A model generated the notes under the pieces. The model did no database searches, had not been told where the DNA came from, and saw nothing but the letters and a program-made list of their open reading frames with translations. From Hypomesus transpacificus (lineage: Eukaryota > Chordata > Actinopteri > Osmeriformes > Osmeridae), in contig NC_061074.1 in assembly GCF_021917145.1 (NCBI RefSeq), positions 8,185,485 to 8,249,484 of the forward strand: DNA of 64,000 nt, in the 5' to 3' direction. The translations under genes were made by a program, and so were the position numbers. This document shows, piece by piece, positions 45,163 to 64,000 of the stretch (positions are counted from its first letter, which is position 1; every line of letters begins with the position of its first letter).

Positions 45163-46823
45163 CAGTGCCCTCCAAAAGTATTGGAACAGTGAGGCGAATT
45201 CCTTTATTTTTGCTGTAGACTGAAAACATTTGGGCTTGACATCAAATAATGAACGTGAGACCAGAGATCAACGTTTCAGCTTTTATTTCCAGGTATTTAC
45301 ATCAGGATCTGATGCACAACTAAGAAAATATCACATTTTGTTTGAATCCACCCATTTGTCATGTGATCAAAAGTATTGGAACAGATATACTTAAAACATA
45401 TTTAAGTGAATAAGACTTAATATTTAGTTGCAAATCCTTTGCTTTCAATAACTGCAGCAAGTCTGTGACCCATTGACGTCACCAAACTTTTGCATTCTTC
45501 CTTTTTGATGCTTTCCCAGGCTTTCACTGCAGCCTCTTTCAGTTGTTGTTTGTTTTGTGGGGTTCCTCCCTTCAGTCTCCTCTTAAGCAGATAAAATGCA
45601 TGCTCTATAGGGTTTAAGTCTGGAGATTGACTTGGCCAGTCTAATACCTTCCATTTCTTGCCCCTGATGAACTCCTTTGTTGTTTTGGCAGTGTGTTTTG
45701 GGTCGTTATCTTGCTGCATGATGAAGGCTCTGCCAATCAGTTTGGTTGCATCTTTCCTTAAATTGGCAGACAAAATGTTTCTGTAGACTTCCGAGTTCAT
45801 TTTGCTGCTGCCATCATGTGTTACATCCTCAATGAAGATTAATGAGCCCGTCCCAGAAGAAGCCATGCAAGCCCAAGCCATGACATTACCTCCACCGTGT
45901 TTCACAGATGAGCTTGTGTGTTTGGGATCATGAGCAGTTCCTTTCTATCTCCAAACTTTAGCCTTTCCATCACTTTGGTAAAAGTTAATCTTTGTCTCAT
46001 CAGTCCATAAAACTTTGTCCCAGAATTTTTGAGGTTCATCTCTGTACTTTTTGGCAAATTCCAGCCTGGCCTTCCTATTCTTCTTGCTAATGAGTGGTTT
46101 GCATCTTCTGGTGTAGCCCTTGTACTTTTGTTCATGAAGTCTTCTGCGAACAGTAGATAGTGATACCTTCACTCCTGCCATCTGGAGGTTGTTGCTGATC
46201 TCACTATCAGTTGTTTTAGGGTCTTTCTTTACAGCTCTCACAATGTTTCTGTCATCAACTGCTGATGTTTTCCTTGGTCTACCTGTTCGACGTCTGTTAC
46301 TTAGTACACCAGTAGTTTTCTTCTTCTTCAGGACATTCCAAATGGTTGTACTGGCTATGGCCAATGTTTCTGCAATGGCTCTGATTGATTTTCCATCTTC
46401 TCTAAGACTCACAATTGCTTGTTTTTCACCCAAAGACAGCGCTCTGGTTTTCATGTTGTTTTCACCTCTGAATACAGTCTGCATAGACAAAACCTATCTT
46501 ACCCAATCTGAACCTGAGTGTAGACATTCAGTGGTATTTATTGATTGAATAATGTATGTAATAGGACACACCTGGGCAACAAAACACACCTGTCAGTCAC
46601 ATGTTCCAATACTTTTGCTCACGTGACAAATGGGTGGGTTCGAACAAAAAGGTGATATTTTCTAATTTGTGCATCAGATCCTGATGTAAATACCTGGAAA
46701 TAAAAGCTGAAACGATGATCTCTGGTTTCACATTCATCGTTTGATGTCAAGCCCAAATGTTTTCAGTCTACAGCAAAAATAAAGGAATTGGCCTCACTGT
46801 TCCAATACTTTTGGAGGGCACTG
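45163..46823 (-). mobile_element. Tc1-type transposon, nearly whole
   Basis: 1661 bases bounded by TA on each side (45161-45162, 46824-46825). The ends CAGTGCCCTCCAAAAGTATT and its inverse begin terminal inverted repeats of about 220 bases. Each TIR holds two direct repeats of AAAAGTATTGGAACA (outer near 45175 and 46805, inner near 45370 and 46610), the IR/DR arrangement known from fish Tc1 elements such as Sleeping Beauty. Both TIRs are well preserved, so the copy is fairly young. Confidence 0.95.
45417..46454 (-). pseudogene. Tc1 transposase with one in-frame stop
   Basis: Frame of 345 codons from MKTRALSLGEK to GFATKY, the normal length for this family. The N-terminal paired-type helix-turn-helix regions include GKSIRAIAETL and the GRPRK hook. 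The catalytic DD34E triad is complete: WTDET, QQDNDPKHT and PDLNPIEH with 34 residues between the second D and the E. The only visible break is a TAG after KAKVWR near 45947. The enzyme cuts and pastes the element at TA sites. This copy could not make it, but its ends might still be mobilised by a related enzyme. Confidence 0.93.
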
Positions 46824-46825
46824 TA

Positions 46826-48755
46826 AGTGAGGAGGGTATGTAGTCCCTGAACAACAGGCTGTCCGGAGAAAACCTTAACTATGATCAGGCTCTTCTAATT
46901 ACATTCATTTTTCCACCAAGTTGTCAAGGATATAATTGGTCACTAAGGGCAATTTTTTATACGACAATGTGGTAATCACAGATGGCATTCAAATAACCTG
47001 CAGTATAAGACAATAAAAGTGTCTTCTACTTTACAATGAAAACAAAAGCTTGGCATATACCAGGTAGCCACAAATATAATTTTATTAAAGATGCAGTTGA
47101 ACATACAGATTTTGTCATCACCCCTTTAAAAGAGCTGATTATTTCAATAGATTTATTTAATAATAATAATAATATTTTTCAATTATACTTTATTGTAAAA
47201 ACGTATGGGTGATTTTGATATAGAGAAGTTGCACCAATAAATAAACAATATCCTCATCCATGAGATTAATAAGATTTGTGTTTTCAAATATCAGAGAGTT
47301 GGATAAAACAAGCATGTTTCCTATTATGTATGGTACATTAGTATGGTACATATTACACATTAATATGTTCCAGATGTTCCACAACTCTGCACTGCATTTC
47401 ACTATTCCAAACATTATATGTGGATTAAAAAAACTGATATCTGAATTTGAAGAAAGTAAGTCCTTGGTTCCTTTTCTATGATCGTTCTTACACAGGGAAA
47501 AAAAGGAGGATGTGTTTCGCAGAAAACATGAATCACTTATCCTGTCTGCAGCAGGAACAACACCATTCTCAAGAGATTATAATTTACAAGATCAGGGATT
47601 GATGATCTATCAAGATGATCTCTACTGTCAATAATATGTATATTGGCTCAGCACAGGATCCTACACATTGTTTTGCGCAAAATGTTACACCCACAAGGAA
47701 TTTGTTGGTCTTTTGTATGGAATTTATACTACTCCCAAGATGAGAGTTTCAATAAAAATAAACTAATTGTGGCAAAATAGTATGACTTCACCGCTACACA
47801 ACCATCTTACAGAGTAAATGACCTGTGTTACTGTAAATGGCTCAATTTGTATTTTCAAAATAAATGTTGTACCTATAAAGTCTTATTATTAATCCTGTTC
47901 ACAAAACACCTGTCTATGTTTTATGCAAGGCCACTCATTTATATAAGGATCTTTGTTGCATCACTTGGTGAGTATGCATCTCCACTCGTGTTTCATAGTG
48001 ATCTGTCTTTGAGTCCAAGGGAGCCGGAGGCCACAATATCTTACTAGGGGGGGCTTTCCTATCTAGTCAGAAATGCATCATACAATAGAATGTTGTCATA
48101 GTATTCCTTTTCCAGACCCTCTTCCCAAAAAATAGAACACACACATAGGCTTCTCTAGTTATCCCAGTGTAAAGTGCAATACCCTGAAAGCTTAATTTTA
48201 TAGCTAAATTCTCAAGATGAGGTTAAGCTTTTTGGGGTAAAATTAGTTATAATTACTGTCTAGGAGTACTTGTTACGTTTTTACAGTTGCGCATTGCCCA
48301 CTCATTTCCCCAAAAGTCAACAAGAGATGAAGTTTGGCAACACATATAGTCATAACAAATCAATTTCCTTACATGTGTTGTAGTGTATTAAATACAATTG
48401 TCATATAAAGTTTCTCTTGCTCTGTCCTAATGAAAAACAAGTATAACAAAGTGACATATAGGCATGCTACCACTGTAGTATGTTTGAGTCATGATGAAAC
48501 GCTATAACCACTGCTTAAACTGGCCAACAAGGGTTCAGAACTGTTCCATACTTAACATCCCCCCCTTTTACCACACTGTCTAGCCTGCATTATTCTAGTT
48601 TTTACATCCTCACTGTATGGCGATAACAAATGTGAACAAGAACACGACAACGGTACCACTGTGAGTATTTAAAGGGTCTCCCGGACTCTGGTTTACCTAA
48701 GGGGTCTTTAGCTTCCCAATACCACAGCATTATAACACAGGAAACACAGCCAACT
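46826..48755. other. Intergenic / probable 3' UTR of arrb1
   Basis: No gene recognised. An AAT run at 47159-47175. The part next to 48756 must include the 3' UTR of arrb1 on the minus strand. I could not place its end. Confidence 0.4.
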
Positions 48756-57877
<9,122 letters not shown>

Positions 57878-57956
57878 TGTGAGAACTGCTGTGTGGTAGA
57901 ATCTCCCTTTCGCTCACTGTAAACAGCCTGTGATACCGTTGTGCAGAGAGGCAAGG

Positions 57957-57995
57957 GAGAGGGAGGCAGAGAGAGAGAGAGGGGAGAGGAACGAG

Positions 57996-58057
<62 letters not shown>
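57957..58057. repeat. (GA)n tract upstream of arrb1 start
   Basis: About 27 uninterrupted GA units (57999-58055) preceded by imperfect ones, 80-180 bases upstream of the arrb1 ATG. On the sense strand it is a CT tract in the promoter or 5' UTR zone. Confidence 0.9.
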
Positions 58058-58060
<3 letters not shown>

Positions 58061-60333
58061 AAGGGAGGGGGTGAGAAAAGAATTTACTGATGCAAACGTT
58101 CTGGCTGAGGAGGCTAGCAGCTGAGACGTAAGTGGGATCCTCTCAGTTGGACTTCTCTCTGTGCCGTACAAACTCACACTCTCCAGACGGATGGACTTAA
58201 AAGGGCATCTCCAACGATGCCTGCAAAAAGCCTAATAATAAGAAGCAGGTGATCCGTCGACCATCCCTTCTTGCTGTGTCTGGGCTGTCTCTCTGTCAAG
58301 CCGTGCTGCACAGAATATCCAGATCTCGGAGGGAGAGGAAAAATCCAGGAGATTATTCTCAGTATGAGTCTTCTTCCTTCTGGCTTCCTCTCACTGACAC
58401 AGCTCCTCACTATGCCTCTCTCCCCCACCCTCCCTTCCTGCCATGTTCCCTCCCTCCCTCCCACCTCCCATCCTATCCCTCCCCCCCCCCCCCCCTTACC
58501 CCTCCCTCCATCCCTCCCTCGATCTGTGGGAGCGTGAGCGTGGTCTGGGTAGTATCGGACCATCTCAGAGAAGGTGTCTCACTTGCCCAACTCATCGAGA
58601 TGAGAAATGTATCAAAAAGGAGAGACCCCTCAGCTGCTGTGCTCTCGGAGCCACAGCCATTATTCATGTCTTTTCACTGACGTCATCGCTGCTGTGCTTT
58701 GTGTCTGTGGTGTCCTTCTGTTACACACAGTCAAAAGGGCAACAAGCCGCCCAAACATCAGACAGATGACACTTCGGAGAGATGTGCATTCATGTGTGGT
58801 TCATGTGACTATAACACCATCATGATTTACCAAGTCACCCTGTGATGATTATTAATTTCACAATAATTAACAACCCCCTTGAAAATATGAAAACAGTCTT
58901 ATTTTGCTTTATTTTTTGTAAGACAAGCAATTTCTTACCTCACATGTCCCTTTTTTTTTAAAGCAATCAGAGTCCATCTTTCAATCGATTTGTTCAGAGA
59001 TGTATTCAAAGGCTGAGATGTATCAAAGGTTCCTTTTACATAATCCCACCTATTGTCAGTTTTGTGGTATTTGTTGAACCGTCTATAAAGTATGTCTTAT
59101 TCACTAGTATTCACTAGGAATAGAGAGCACAATCCCTGTAATAGGCCTTTGTGGGAAAAACTCGTTTCAAATGATTACCTTCTCCTCCCAGATTTGCAGA
59201 CCTGAATCCCCATATGTACTTGCGGACACAACACAGATTATACCATAATCAACACCATCAACATCCAATATTCACTACCAGTATTAAACTGTTACGGACA
59301 TTTTCATAATAACAGTTCTACCATAAAAATGATATCCCCAATAATGAGTAAGCCGTACATTAAACACAAAAATTAAACATACTTAGAGTACAGACAACAT
59401 TCTGAATGTGTTAGGGGGCAATTCGTTCACACAAAATAGTAACAATAACATTTCAGTCATAACAAAAGAAATAGTACACAAAAATTATTAATTTGGCCAT
59501 TTGCGGCACAGCGGCATTTAACTTGAAGTTTCCGCTGAATTCTAAGCCTTGCTTATTTACTCTGTTGTGCCTCACAAACAGTATCTAAACAATAGAGTCT
59601 GATATGAGAGTGAGAGGATGTCTCATGGTTAATCTCTTCAGCATCTCAAATTGACCTGCCACCTCAGACTGTTCCCTTAACTCCTCAGCCAAACTGTGCA
59701 GTGTGAATTTTATGGTCGACATAACTCAGCCAAACTCACAGTGTTTTACAATACTACGAAGGTGAGAACAGTCATAAGCCACTGAGGGGAACTTCAATTA
59801 TCCCTTCTTATTGATGAGACACAGTATTTATTTGAGTTGTTTTGTTCTGTTTATGTCCCATCAAGCAAAATCTATATTGATCAGTCCCTTTCAGAAATTG
59901 ACATTTTCCCTTTCAATGAACATGCTTGTTTACATATTGGACAGGTAATCTCTTCACAAAGCAAAGCATTCCATACAGTCACTAGTAAAGGAAATTGCAT
60001 AATATTATACCAATAACATTAAGAAACTGATTTCATCAGACCCTTTTTGTATATTGAGGATATGTTGCAGCATATTCCCTGTCCAAGGCACAACTCCACG
60101 AGTGTCAGTTGTGTAACGTGAAGCCACAGCCTTCTGTTCTATCAAGGTAGGAGAGAGCTGAACGTCAAATTTGCTCTCTGAGTCTTGATAAGGTCCCCCC
60201 CCCCTCTTGGATAATAAGCTTTTTTAAAATTTTATTATTCTTCACTTCATGAAGATGGGGGGGGTGCGGGGTGCTACCATGACAACGTGACCTCCCAAAA
60301 GTAATCTGCTGTCCTCTCCATCCAGGAGCTGTT
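58058..60333. other. Intergenic between atg16l2 and arrb1
   Basis: Probably holds the arrb1 promoter (less AT-rich 58100-58800, with a C-run at 58481-58494) and the atg16l2 3' UTR near 60300. Open frames at 58.2-58.8 kb are pyrimidine-rich chance frames. No other gene recognised. Confidence 0.5.
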
Positions 60334-63107
60334 TCAGATGTCGCTCCAGAGGACGGCCCGTCGACTCTTGTCAACACTCACCACATACTCCCCTGACACG
60401 GACCACGACACTGCGTTGATGGAGGAGCTGCAGAAGCAAAAGTAGACAGTCGTTACATTTCGACGGCCATTAACCCCACAGACTGAGGACCAGATCTGAC
60501 GAGCTATATTTCAAGTCTCAAGATGTCCAGAACAGATGGGCAGGGCCGAGCCAAACAGACCAAGAATACTGGGCTGCTCTGCTGTTTCATAATAAGTGAC
60601 AGGATATGCATGCAGGATAGACAGAAGCTGGTCAGTCACTAAAATGTAAACACAAGGTAATGGCTTGTAACGTCTCCCACTTTTCTTGATAGCCTCTACA
60701 AAGTGACTCGGAGGAAGTCTAATAAACCTAATAGATGCTTAGTTGGCGGCTACCCAGAGGCACTCCAAGAGAGAGTCCTGAGAGCTTGGGTGTATTTCAG
60801 AGAAACGACAGACAGCAGCAGCTTTTACACAGCTTTAAAACCTAAACTATAAAACGTAAAATAGGCATCAGAAATCACCCGTTAAAAAGATTTGTAAAGT
60901 ATCAAAGAACAATTAAACCCTGTAAACATTCTGTTGCACCAGTAATTGTGTGGATATGAGGCAGTGACGCTTGAGTGAGGCGGTCCAGGTCGGTACCTGT
61001 GCATGTCAGGTAAGCTGGTCTCCAGATTGCCTGTGCTGACGTTCCAGATGAAGACGGTACCATCCGCAGAGCCAGCAGCCAAATAGCTTCCATCAGGACT
61101 AGAAGGGAACGACACCAAGGAGGGATTAGCTTCAGACCAGGGCTGTAGCCGTAACCCTAACCCTGGGTAGGCACAGGTCTACCAAATTTGTTCTAAGGCC
61201 TACCCAAAAACAAAAATATCTCCGAAAAATTATGCACCGGGTGCACATCGCAAAGTAAATAAGTAAAAAAAATAACGGAAAAGATGCCTATCCGTATTTT
61301 TCTAGGCCTACCCAAGTATATTTTTCTGGCTACACCCCTGCTTCAGACAGAAACAAAGCAGAAGTGTTTGATCTAGGAAGCCTCTAGCGATACCAATCCT
61401 TGTCTACTGCACCTCATTAAGTCATGCAACCAGCCGTTATAAGAGGAAACTTATTGAAAAACATATGCTAGTCTCCCAGATCTAAACAAAGGGGGGAGGG
61501 GGTGTAGGTCAACCAAGTATCAAATCAGCTGCTCAGAGTCTGAGTAGGACAGTGATGTTGAACCTAACAGATTGGTCAGTAAGCCGAGGGGTAGAGAGGG
61601 TGGGAGCGAGCAGAAGGGAGAGCACTTGTTCAACTGAAGGTGGCTCATAACCTCGCCATCAGATCACTTCACACACTCTCAAGTTACAGCGCAGGGCCTC
61701 CAAACAACCACAAGGCATTCTGGTCCACCCGTTGTCATGGAAACAGCAGAAATGTATTCCTCAAGCTAGTAAATCAGCCCTGGTTGGAGAGAAATCCCTT
61801 GAAACCCACAACACTATGTCATCCTACCTCAGGGACAGTCGAAAATGTGGAGGGGTCATTGTGGCAAAAGAAGGATTAAAACCATGTCCATTATACGCTG
61901 GAAGCGATCTTAAATTTTTCCTTGACCTTAACGAAAGGATAATCTCACGGCACAAAATGTTCCTTTGGTGGTTTTAAATAAACAACCAGCAATTTCACAC
62001 AGCTTGAGTTAAATCCATACTGGATCTCTAACAATACCCAAGATTCTCCATTTGAGACGGTCTCTCGCAATTCTACACCTATGAGGAGAACATTAACGGT
62101 TACAGAGAGCTTCATAAAAAGGGTGCTATTACCCTCTCTCTGCAAAGAACGATAACAAAAGCAGAAACCCCAGCTGCACAATGGAGAATGCCCAGGAAAA
62201 CACCGCGGACTGCTCCTTTAGCTAGGTCAGCAGTCACACCATCACAGCTTTTCATCCACCCTGAATTGAGGGATAGCTAATAATTGGATTCCAAAGATGA
62301 AAACTTTCTGATGTGTCACGGTAACTTAGTTCTTTGATTCAGGGGGAAGGTAAAGAGAGGATTGTGTTGTTTTTACAATGTGGCCCACCGATCATTCTGT
62401 GACCTTCTCATTCAAATCGTACACAGTGGTCATAAGATTCAAATTCAACGTGAAGCAGTGTACAGCATACAGTGCACCAACAACGAGCATGCAAAAGTGA
62501 CATTGCATGTACATGACATTGCTCCTACATCTGGCATCCATTTACTGCTATGTCAGCCAGCTGGGGCTCAGAGAACAACAATGTCATACAGATGGGGCCA
62601 TTTTGCCATTCCCCGGGACATTTTAAAAACGCTCCTAAGCCAAATGAAACACATCATGCCAGATGTCTTTCGCCCTGGGCTCCTTGGCCTCCTAAACACT
62701 AATTAGGGAGATGAGTCTCAGCCTCCCCTACGCCTGCCATCCTCCATGTCATGTGACCACCTGGGACTGTCAAGGAACATCAGCGAATCAGTGGAGAGCT
62801 TCACTAGCATTCGGTCGAATACCTCACGGATTGTGACTGTGGTCCAGATCTGTGTAATTACAGTGCATGTGCTGGGAGGAGCCCAGTGGGTCTGTATACA
62901 TTGTGACAAAAAAACATCCAATGCATTTTGTATGTCTGTTCACCTGAATACAGCCTTGGTGCTGTCACAACCACACTTGAAGCCGTCGGCTCTATAATGA
63001 GAGTGAAAAAGAGGCAGAGAGGGAGAGGCAGAGAGGGAGAGGGACAGAGACAGAGAGACAGAGGGAGAGGGGGACAGAGTGAGAGAAAGGCAGAGAGAAA
63101 GGGGGAG

Positions 63108-63150
<43 letters not shown>

Positions 63151-63509
63151 CAGAGAGAGGGAGAGACAAAGAACGAGGGATGGTTAGAAGCCAGGGAGAT
63201 ATTTACTGAGGATAAAAATGTCTGAACTATTAAAAGCAGGAAGCCAAACGCTTGACCTGGACCAATGACTGTGGAGCTGACCCATAACAAGTCACGACTC
63301 GGAGCCTCATTAACTCAACGAGCAGTGGGGGTCAGAGGTCGAGCCCTCTGCCTGCCTACCTGAAGCACAACCTGGAGTTGTTCATCCTCAGGTCCACCAC
63401 CTGTAGGCAGTCGTCCCTGGAGCAGCTGAGCAGCTGCCTGTGATCTTGACAGATATCCAGCGACGTCACTTTCCCTTGCAGAGGGACCTCCTGTGTGCAG
63501 CTTGCAGCC
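60334..63509 (-). CDS. atg16l2: ATG16-like autophagy protein, last four coding exons (WD40 C-terminus)
   Basis: Exons 63360-63509, 62944-62991, 60997-61098 and 60334-60427 join in frame with GT-AG introns and end in TGA. They encode the last two to three WD40 blades: [71 protein letters not shown] and [15 protein letters not shown], then stop. ATG16L proteins with ATG5-ATG12 direct LC3 lipidation; the propeller serves in non-canonical autophagy. By residues these exons look closer to ATG16L1 ([14 protein letters not shown]), whereas AVF and the arrb1 neighbour favour ATG16L2, which lies in the same human chromosome region as ARRB1. The family is certain, the paralogue is not. Upstream exons lie beyond the window. 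Confidence 0.85.
61138..61340. mobile_element. hAT MITE in atg16l2 intron
   Basis: Ends CAGGGCTGTAGCC and GGCTACACCCCTG are inverted with one mismatch. The perfect 8-base target duplication is CTTCAGAC (61130-61137, 61341-61348). 203 bases, no coding capacity. It lies 40 bases upstream of the 61098 exon edge, on the acceptor side. Confidence 0.88.
61341..62943 (-). other. atg16l2 intron, rest
   Basis: No further exon, gene or clear repeat found between the MITE and the exon at 62944. Confidence 0.5.
62998..63170. repeat. (GA)n-rich microsatellite in atg16l2 intron
   Basis: Interrupted GAGA/GACAGA repeats, with a pure GA run at about 63109-63142. It starts only a few bases from the acceptor of the 62944-62991 exon, so on the sense strand it provides a CT tract next to that acceptor. 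Confidence 0.9.
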
Positions 63510-64000
63510 CTGGGGAGGGACAGAGGGTGTTAAAGGGGGGGGGGCGTGGGATAGAGGGGTGAGGGGGGGCGGGTGGCCTCATACACGAGCACATGCACAA
63601 GGCGCATTTCACTATCCTATTAATACATTCATTAGTATGGTGAGACCTATCTCGGAACTATCCGGAACACGTTGTGAAATAACTTGTTTACATGAGACGC
63701 CCAGATCCCATTTGATCCAATCTAAAAACAAATAGCTATGGTGGGCTTGTGTTTGACACTTTACAAACAAAAGAACAAAAAAAAACAAATAAAAAAAGAA
63801 CAAAAAATGTTGCGCAGCAGTAAATTTCACCATGTCATAACAGACACCCTTCTAAGCCAGGAGAGATGTGGAGGAGGCGGACGATATTGTGGGTTGACTG
63901 TTGCTAGGCGACAGCCGAAGACGGGAGTCATCAGAGCTGGAGTCGAGGGGCTTTCTATCGGGGAGCGAACGAGAGGGTTCAGGGGGGCTCTGCTGTGGCT
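63510..64000. other. Upstream intron of atg16l2, no exon recognised
   Basis: Includes a G-run (63535-63543) and an A-rich patch (63770-63810). I looked for the preceding WD40 exon on the minus strand and did not find it. Confidence 0.45.

Noticed and set aside
46189-46548. 119-codon plus-strand frame inside the Tc1 element
   Set aside because: Antisense shadow of the transposase.
57914-58177. Ser/Leu-rich frame
   Set aside because: It is a translation of the GA microsatellite.
58249-58769. Overlapping Pro/Ser-rich frames on both strands
   Set aside because: Pyrimidine-rich low-complexity DNA with C-runs. No conserved domain and no splice context.
61150-61165. CCCTAACCCTGGG resembling telomere repeats
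   Set aside because: Only about two units, inside a MITE.
62858-63290. Ser/Leu-rich minus-strand frames
   Set aside because: Mostly microsatellite. The only real coding part is the 48-base atg16l2 exon at 62944-62991.

Overview
The window reads as teleost nuclear DNA. It has single-exon fish-type odorant receptor genes, an intron-rich vertebrate arrestin gene, fish-style Tc1, hAT, LINE and SINE repeats, and many microsatellites. I see no bacterial, plasmid or viral organisation, no CRISPR array and no rRNA or tRNA gene.

Layout. 1-0.9 kb: 3' end of a LINE reverse transcriptase. 1.5-8.3 kb: two tandem copies of a 3.4 kb unit, each with one minus-strand odorant receptor (OR) of subfamily A (A1, A2). 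8-22 kb: two tandem copies (U1, U2) of a larger module. Its ancestral content was a minus-strand A receptor, a plus-strand B receptor head-to-head with it 1.2 kb away, and a decayed OR (E). U1 keeps A3 and B1. U2 keeps A4, whose tail is shortened, but its B copy is gutted by a deletion. 20.5-28.3 kb: a second, recent 4.4 kb tandem duplication with both breakpoints inside transposons. 30.2-38.1 kb: a third module (U3) with B3 and a decayed E copy. It lacks an A gene and carries a MITE, a hAT element and a rearranged LINE. 38.7-44.6 kb: three more divergent plus-strand ORs (C1, C2, D). 45.2-46.8 kb: a nearly whole Tc1 transposon.

48.7-63.5 kb: the edge of the OR cluster. Two minus-strand host genes lie head-to-tail. 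One is beta-arrestin 1 (arrb1), for which all 16 coding exons could be placed and give 417 residues. The other is the 3' end of an ATG16-like autophagy gene, of which four WD40 exons are seen. The same pairing is known in mammals as ATG16L1-SAG, so this looks like the sister pair left by the early vertebrate genome duplications. That argues for the ATG16L2 identity.

Working logic. The ORs are seven-pass chemoreceptors of olfactory neurons. Arrb1 desensitises and internalises such receptors in general, but I take its closeness here as inherited synteny, not an operon-like link. Because the OR modules are duplicates, almost every transposon can be compared with an empty site in a sister module. 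That dates the insertions relative to the duplications.
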